Assembly (NCBI GenBank): GCA_934668345.1
Contig: CAKUNE010000001.1
Coordinates: 434,001-498,000, forward strand
Origin: an uncultured Collinsella sp.
Lineage (GTDB): Bacteria; Actinomycetota; Coriobacteriia; Coriobacteriales; Coriobacteriaceae
Direction: 5' to 3'
DNA length: 64,000 nucleotides
Shown here: one piece after another, positions 59,414-64,000 of the stretch
Layout: every line of letters starts with the position of its first letter
Position numbering within the stretch: position 1 is the stretch's first letter
Notes under the pieces: generated by a model
Told to the model about the DNA's origin: nothing
Seen by the model: the letters and a program-made list of their open reading frames with translations, nothing else
Databases searched by the model: none
Made by a program: the position numbers and the translations under genes

Positions 59414-61513
59414 TTAGGCGTTCTTGCTCATGACCTCGTCCACGATGGACTTGGGCGCGGGCTCATAAGAGTCGAACTGCATCGTGTAGGATGCACGGCC
59501 CTGGGTCTGGGAGCGAAGGTCGGTAGCGTAACCGAACATCTCGCCCAGCGGCACCTTGGCACGGATGAGCTTGCTGTTCTTGCGATCCTCCATGCCCTCG
59601 ATCTTGCCGCGGCGACCGGAGAGGTTGCCCATAACGTCGCCCATGTACTGCTCGGGGGTCTCGACCTCGACAGCCATGATCGGCTCGAGCAGCTGCGGAT
59701 CGGACTTCTTGAGGGCGTCCTTGATAGCCATGGAACCGGCGATCTTAAAGGCGGCCTCGGAGGAGTCGACCTCGTGGTAAGAACCGTCGAACAGGGTGAC
59801 CTTGACGTCGAGGACCGGGAAGCCGGCGATAACACCGGTGTTCAGGGCCTCCTGGATGCCCTTGTCAATGGACGGGATGTACTCCTTGGGCACGACGCCG
59901 CCGACGATGGCGTTGACGAACTCGTAGCCGAAGCCCTCCTCCATCTTCTCGAGCTTGATGACGGCGTGGCCGTACTGACCGCGACCGCCGGACTGACGGA
60001 CGAACTTGCCCTCAGCCTTCTCGACGTCGTGACCAGCGGTCTCGCGGTAGGCAACCTGGGGCTTACCGACGTTAGCGTCAACCTTGAACTCGCGGAGCAG
60101 ACGGTCGACGATGATCTCGAGGTGCAGCTCGCCCATGCCGGCGATGATGGTCTGGCCGGTCTCGTGGTTGGTGGACACCTGGAAGGTCGGGTCCTCCTCG
60201 GCGAGCTTGGTCAGAGCCAGGGACATCTTGTCCTGCTCGGCCTTGGTCTTGGGCTCGATGGCAACGTCGATAACGGGCTTGGCGAACTCGATCTTCTCGA
60301 GGACGATCTCCTTGCCCTCGGCGCACAGGGTGTCACCGGTGGTGGAGTTCTTGAAACCGACGCAAGCGACGATGTCGCCGGCGGCAGCGTCGTCACGGTC
60401 GATACGCTCGGCGGCGTTCATCTCGAGGATGCGGCCGAGGCGCTCGCGCTGACCGTTGGAAGCGTTGACCACGTAGGAGCCGGACTCGGCGCGGCCGGAG
60501 TAAACACGGACATAGGTGAGCTTACCGACGAACGGGTCGGTCATGATCTTGAAGACCAGGCCGGAGAAGGGCTCGTCGAAGGAAGGATGACGCTGGATCT
60601 CCTCGCCGGTGTCCGGATCGGTACCGGTGACGGCCTCAACGTCGAGCGGGCTGGGCAGGTAGTCGACGACAGCGTCGAGCAGCTCCTGAACGCCCTTGTT
60701 CTTGTAGGCGGAGCCCACAAAGACGAGGTTGAGCTCGTTGGCCAGAACGCCCTTGCGCAGAGCAGCCTTGAGCTCCTCGACGGTGAAGTCCTCCTCCATG
60801 AGGATCTTCTCCATGAGCTCGTCGTCAAAGCTGGCAGCAGCGTCGAGGAGCTCCTCGCGCTTGGTGGCAGCGATGTCAGCAAACTCAGCCGGGATCTCGT
60901 CCATCGGCTCGGGGTAGGTCATACCCTTCTCGTCGGCCTTAAAATCCCATGCAGTCATGGTGACCAGGTCGATGACGCCCCAGAAGTTGTCCTCGGCGCC
61001 CATCGGGACCTGAGCGGCCACGGCGTTAGCGTCGAGACGATCCTTCATGGTCTCGATAGCGTTGAAGAAGTCAGCGCCCACGCGGTCATACTTGTTGATG
61101 AAGGCGATGCGGGGGACGTTGAAGGTAGAAGCCTGACGCCAAACGGTCTCAGACTGGGGCTGAACGCCGGCAACGGCGTCGAAGACGGCGACAGCGCCAT
61201 CGAGGACGCGCAGGCAGCGCTCGACCTCGGCGGTGAAGTCAACGTGGCCCGGGGTGTCGATGATCTGGATGCGGTAGTCCTTACCGTCCTTGTTCCAGAA
61301 GCAGGTGGTAGCAGCGGAGGTAATGGTTACGCCGCGCTCCTGCTCCTGAACCATCCAGTCCATGGTGGCAGCGCCCTCATGGACCTCACCGATCTTGTGG
61401 GTCTTACCGGTGTAGTAAAGAATACGCTCGGTCGTGGTGGTCTTACCAGCATCGATGTGGGCCATGATGCCGATGTTACGGGTATCGGAAAGCTTGTACT
61501 TAGGCTTAGCCAT
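59414..61513 (-). CDS. fusA: elongation factor G
   Basis: GTPase that drives translocation. The 699-residue protein has GTP motifs [21 protein letters not shown] and [10 protein letters not shown] (Tyr where Met is common in NKMD), followed by EF-G domains II-V including [14 protein letters not shown]. It matches the usual length. It follows rpsG by 19 bases. Confidence 0.98.
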   Translation of the reverse strand: MAKPKYKLSDTRNIGIMAHIDAGKTTTTERILYYTGKTHKIGEVHEGAATMDWMVQEQERGVTITSAATTCFWNKDGKDYRIQIIDTPGHVDFTAEVERCLRVLDGAVAVFDAVAGVQPQSETVWRQASTFNVPRIAFINKYDRVGADFFNAIETMKDRLDANAVAAQVPMGAEDNFWGVIDLVTMTAWDFKADEKGMTYPEPMDEIPAEFADIAATKREELLDAAASFDDELMEKILMEEDFTVEELKAALRKGVLANELNLVFVGSAYKNKGVQELLDAVVDYLPSPLDVEAVTGTDPDTGEEIQRHPSFDEPFSGLVFKIMTDPFVGKLTYVRVYSGRAESGSYVVNASNGQRERLGRILEMNAAERIDRDDAAAGDIVACVGFKNSTTGDTLCAEGKEIVLEKIEFAKPVIDVAIEPKTKAEQDKMSLALTKLAEEDPTFQVSTNHETGQTIIAGMGELHLEIIVDRLLREFKVDANVGKPQVAYRETAGHDVEKAEGKFVRQSGGRGQYGHAVIKLEKMEEGFGYEFVNAIVGGVVPKEYIPSIDKGIQEALNTGVIAGFPVLDVKVTLFDGSYHEVDSSEAAFKIAGSMAIKDALKKSDPQLLEPIMAVEVETPEQYMGDVMGNLSGRRGKIEGMEDRKNSKLIRAKVPLGEMFGYATDLRSQTQGRASYTMQFDSYEPAPKSIVDEVMSKNA

Positions 61514-61532
61514 GTTAGTTCCTTACCTTAAC

Positions 61533-62006
61533 TTACCAACGATAGTGAGAGAACGCGCGGTTGGCCTCGGCCATCTTGAAGACGTCCTCACGCTTCTTGA
61601 CGGAAGCGCCCAGGCCGTTGGAAGCGTCGAGGATCTCGTTAGCGAGACGCTCGGCCATGGTCTTCTCCTTGCGAGCGCGGGAGAAGTTAACGATCCAGCG
61701 GATACCCAGAGCGGTGGAACGACGGGAGTTGACCTCCATCGGGACCTGATAGGTAGCGCCACCGACACGCTTGGGCTTAACCTCGAGCGTGGGCTTGACG
61801 TTGTCCATAGCCTTCTTGAAGGTAGCGAGAGCGTCGCCACCCTCGGACTTCTCGGCAACGATCTCGAAAGCGGTGTAAACGATGCGCTCAGCGGTGGCCT
61901 TCTTGCCGTCAAGAAGGACCTTGTTGATGAGCTGAGTCACCAGGCGGTTGTTGTAAACGGCGTCAGGCTGAACCTCACGACGATTAGCTGCTGCACGACG
62001 CGGCAT
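61533..62006 (-). CDS. rpsG: 30S ribosomal protein S7
   Basis: Primary 16S head-assembly protein, 157 residues. It has [39 protein letters not shown] and the C-terminal FSHYRW. It lies 73 bases after rpsL. Confidence 0.98.
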   Translation of the reverse strand: MPRRAAANRREVQPDAVYNNRLVTQLINKVLLDGKKATAERIVYTAFEIVAEKSEGGDALATFKKAMDNVKPTLEVKPKRVGGATYQVPMEVNSRRSTALGIRWIVNFSRARKEKTMAERLANEILDASNGLGASVKKREDVFKMAEANRAFSHYRW

Positions 62007-62079
62007 GTGAAATCTCCTTAAGTGTCTACCGTGCGGCGCTTAGGCGGCACACGGCGAAAGTATCAAAACGTTATCTGGC

Positions 62080-62457
62080 TTATTTAGCCTTGGGGCGCTT
62101 AGCACCGTACTTGGAACGGGCCTGCATACGGTTCTGGACCGGAGCAGCGTCGTAGGCGCCACGGATGACGTGATAACGGACACCAGGGAGGTCACGGACA
62201 CGACCGCCGCGGACGAGCACGATGGAGTGCTCCTGCAGGTTGTGGCCCTCACCCGGGATGTAAGCAGTAACTTCGATGCCGTTGACGAGGCGAACACGGG
62301 CAACCTTACGAAGAGCCGAGTTCGGCTTCTTGGGGCTCGTGGTGAAGACGCGGGTGCACACGCCGCGCTTCTGGGAGTTGTGCTGCAGAGCAGCGTTCTT
62401 GGACTTCTTGGGCACGGAACGACGGCCCTGGCGAACCAGCTGGTTAATAGTAGGCAA
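62080..62457 (-). CDS. rpsL: 30S ribosomal protein S12
   Basis: Decoding-centre protein, 125 residues, beginning [20 protein letters not shown]. The conserved loop [19 protein letters not shown] keeps the wild-type lysines whose substitution gives streptomycin resistance in other bacteria, and [14 protein letters not shown] follows. First gene of the str transcript, about 90 bases after a strong promoter. Confidence 0.98.
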   Translation of the reverse strand: MPTINQLVRQGRRSVPKKSKNAALQHNSQKRGVCTRVFTTSPKKPNSALRKVARVRLVNGIEVTAYIPGEGHNLQEHSIVLVRGGRVRDLPGVRYHVIRGAYDAAPVQNRMQARSKYGAKRPKAK

Positions 62458-62550
62458 AGCGTACTCCTTCTCGAATGATTCCAGCTTTCTGTAAAGTGCA
62501 ACGGCTTGAATCGAGGGGTCAGCATCCCCCTACGAAACACGCAGTTCGAT

Positions 62551-62579
62551 AGGATACGTGGCGTTAGCTGTGCCGTCAA
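62551..62579 (-). promoter_or_regulatory. rpsL (str operon) promoter
   Basis: On the minus strand TTGACG and TATCCT are separated by exactly 17 bases, predicting a start near 62544 and a leader of about 87 bases before the rpsL ATG. Confidence 0.75.
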
Positions 62580-62663
62580 CAGACCACGCCGCCGGGCGTA
62601 TCCTAAAATAGGCACATTTCCGCAAAGCCTACACAAAGTGGAATCCCCTGCTGTGCGCGGGGG

Positions 62664-62804
62664 CGGATTCCCGGGCAGGGCGGCACAGGGGTTAAGTTTG
62701 CTGCTCTACAGTCCTGGCTCGCACGGAGGCCACATTAAGTGGCCTCCGGCTCGTGCGGAACTCACGACAAACTTAACCCCTGTGCCGCCCGGTCCGGGAA
62801 TCCG
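62664..62804 (+). repeat. structured repeat family SR, copy A
   Basis: Plus strand: 11-bp outer stem (CGGATTCCCGG), 4x4 internal loop (GCAG / CGGT), 22-bp stem ending TTAAGTTTG, the conserved internal loop (CTGCTCTACAGTCCTG; GGAACTCACGA) and the inner hairpin GGAGGCCAC-ATTAA-GTGGCCTCC. It lies about 85 bases upstream of the rpsL -35 box. Confidence 0.92.
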
Positions 62805-62828
62805 ACGTGCTCGTCGGGGCAACGTTCC

Positions 62829-62880
62829 CTGGCAAAAAGGGACAGGTTTGTTTTGGTCGGTTTTATCTGCGGAAACGTCG
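62829..62880. repeat. GGGACAG hairpin repeat, copy 5
   Basis: Matches 36730-36781 over about 50 bases with scattered substitutions, including the shared tail TTTTATCTG...AAACGTC. Its arms are partly degraded (GGCAAAA against TTTTGGTC). Confidence 0.7.
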
Positions 62881-62929
62881 CGCTCCAGCGGTGATCCGCC
62901 CTCATCTGTCATAGGGAAATCGGCGGCGC

Positions 62930-63060
62930 TTTCGGAAGTATGCGGCAAATTCTGGACCTGCCGAGCACGCCGGGGTTTTGCGATAATAAACCCGCAGGTA
63001 GAGCGCTTGAGCATATGCGGTGTGGTCGGCCCATCGAGATTTTGCCGCATACTTCCGAAA
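62930..63060. mobile_element. 131-base element with perfect 20-bp terminal inverted repeats
   Basis: TTTCGGAAGTATGCGGCAAA (62930-62949) and its exact complement (63041-63060) bracket 91 bases with no gene. The size and termini resemble a MITE, but no target-site duplication or second copy is visible in this window, so mobility is inferred only. Confidence 0.5.
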
Positions 63061-63106
63061 TTCAGGCGAATATCGCTCAAAATAACCGTCCATATAACGC
63101 AAAATA

Positions 63107-63133
63107 GGCCGCTTCCCCTAGTGGGAAGCGGCC
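63107..63133 (-). terminator. terminator of the right-edge gene
   Basis: A perfect 11-bp stem (GGCCGCTTCCC / GGGAAGCGGCC) with a 5-base loop, followed on the minus strand by TATTTTG, lies eight bases beyond the stop of the gene at 63141. Confidence 0.85.
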
Positions 63134-63140
63134 TCAAGCC

Positions 63141-64000
63141 TTACGAGTAGACGATGGTAAAGGGTACTTCTGTTTCGGTCTCTCCTGTTGATGTGCACCT
63201 CGTTCCCTCAAGGGTTACCGATACAACCTGATCGACATTGATGAGCCTTGTCGGAACCCAGATGTTCTCTCCGCTATTGCGCGCCATCGAAACATAGAAA
63301 TTGTACGCCCCTGCGTCGTCATCTTCGATAATCTGCTCCGATCCATCCTTGTAGCTGACGGTCAGTTTATGATCAACTGCTTCATAGCCCAGATCATCGA
63401 TGTGCGTCTGGATGGAAAACGGGCTGATCTCGAGAGGCGAGTCGTCGGAGCGGAGCTCCTTTGTATCGACGTGCGCTCCGACGTTAAACTCTGGCGTCGA
63501 TACCTCGATCACCTTCGCATCCTCACCTTTGCCCTCCGTCCAACTGATATTCCAGGTGACCGCATGTCGTAAATCTCGATCGCGATTCCAAGATGCAAAG
63601 TACATCGTGCCGTTAATGACCGTGTCGCTTGATGTGTCTTTATCAATGGTGCAGCGTGTATCAGCCCATTCCTCGCCGAAGTTCATGCTGGGTGTACTGA
63701 CGCCCCCTTCTTCTTCACCATAGAGAACAAGTTCGCCAAGCTCTGCCGCCGGCTTGTAGTAGTTAACGCCATTCGGATTGGACAATGTAAACGTCACAGC
63801 ACCGCAACCGTTTTTATCGATAGCCATATCATGAATGTCGAGTGTATAGCCGTTGCCCTCGACGGACAGATTGACCTTCTGTACTGAACCCTCCAAGCTT
63901 TGGGGCGCGATACCATCACCAAACTCTCTGGTGTAGGTATATTTAGTCCCCGACGAGCCACCTTGAGTCCAGGTAATGGACTCTCCGTTGCCATGGTTTC
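63141..64000 (-). CDS. partial extracytoplasmic beta-rich protein, C-terminal part
   Basis: The frame runs off the right edge, so only the last ~285 residues are seen and the start is missing. The visible part is rich in Thr, Asp and beta-strand patterns (NGYTLDIHDMAIDKNG; VTFTLSNPNGV; VVSVTLEGTRCTSTGETETE), without membrane segments. It resembles the extracellular C-terminal part of DUF4179/DUF5643-type proteins (anti-sigma-like membrane proteins), but this is a weak resemblance. Ends with its own terminator. Confidence 0.55.
   Translation of the reverse strand, partial: NHGNGESITWTQGGSSGTKYTYTREFGDGIAPQSLEGSVQKVNLSVEGNGYTLDIHDMAIDKNGCGAVTFTLSNPNGVNYYKPAAELGELVLYGEEEGGVSTPSMNFGEEWADTRCTIDKDTSSDTVINGTMYFASWNRDRDLRHAVTWNISWTEGKGEDAKVIEVSTPEFNVGAHVDTKELRSDDSPLEISPFSIQTHIDDLGYEAVDHKLTVSYKDGSEQIIEDDDAGAYNFYVSMARNSGENIWVPTRLINVDQVVSVTLEGTRCTSTGETETEVPFTIVYS

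Larger units (their letters stand above)
62458..63140. other. 683-base gene-free region upstream of rpsL
   Basis: Holds, from left to right, the rpsL leader and promoter, repeat SR copy A, a GGGACAG repeat, a 131-base inverted-repeat element and a terminator for the gene at the right edge. Reading frames here are translations of these repeats, not convincing genes. Confidence 0.8.

Noticed and set aside
62706..63137. Possible small genes between rpsL and the right-edge gene
   Set aside because: These frames are made entirely of the SR, GGGACAG and inverted-repeat elements and lack ribosome-binding sites.

Overview
The window looks like a chromosomal segment of a high-GC anaerobic gut actinobacterium of the class Coriobacteriia, most likely Collinsella or a close relative. 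This is inferred from gene content (zinc-type S14, FabK-type fatty-acid synthesis, an anaerobic purine/selenium-linked molybdenum hydroxylase cluster) and protein style; it was not checked by any search. Almost every gene is on the minus strand, so the window reads biologically from right to left.

The backbone is the str-S10-spc ribosomal protein supercluster, broken into three pieces. Piece 1 (59.0-62.5 kb): rpsL-rpsG-fusA-rpsJ, with its own promoter and a terminator after rpsJ; tuf is absent from its usual place between fusA and rpsJ. Piece 2 (39.3-45.1 kb): rplC-rplD-rplW-rplB-rpsS-rplV-rpsC-rplP-rpmC-rpsQ-rplN-rplX, with a long leader and a terminator after rplX. Piece 3 (0-6.6 kb): rplE-rpsN-rpsH-rplF-rplR-rpsE-rpmD-rplO-secY-adk-map-infA, with a candidate promoter of its own. 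Gene order inside the pieces is the classical one.

The block between rpsJ and rplC (45.5-58.9 kb) is a nearly complete type II fatty-acid synthesis operon: fabH-acpP-fabK-fabD-fabG-fabF-accB-fabZ-accC-accDA, the last a fused carboxyltransferase. It has a divergent birA that supplies the biotin ligase for AccB, followed by an orphan PTS EIIC, a CDF metal exporter and a histidine phosphatase.

The block between rplX and rplE (6.6-39.3 kb) is dominated by an anaerobic purine/ureide catabolic island. A permease-ssnA-ygfK-ferredoxin-xdhD operon should import a purine and process it by amidohydrolase and FAD-free molybdenum hydroxylase chemistry. A ygeX-ygeY-ygeW operon plus mocA and a hydantoinase should open the ring and recover nitrogen and carbamoyl groups. 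yqeB, an XdhC homologue and yqeC mature the molybdenum (selenium-dependent) cofactor. Two related YheO/DauR-type regulators are each divergent from one operon, and ridA probably handles enamine by-products. Embedded or adjacent genes unrelated to purines are a Pro-rich membrane protein, a hypothetical protein, a DEDDh exonuclease, a DUF234-type AAA ATPase, a U32/RlhA-like protein, a RluA-type pseudouridine synthase, a DeoR regulator and a Gfo/Idh/MocA oxidoreductase.

The intergenic spaces are rich in structured repeats: at least six families of hairpin or inverted-repeat elements. The most striking is a three-copy family in which the long stems differ in sequence but stay self-complementary, while internal loops are conserved. 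No rRNA, tRNA, CRISPR array or intact transposase was seen. The gene at the right edge runs off the window.
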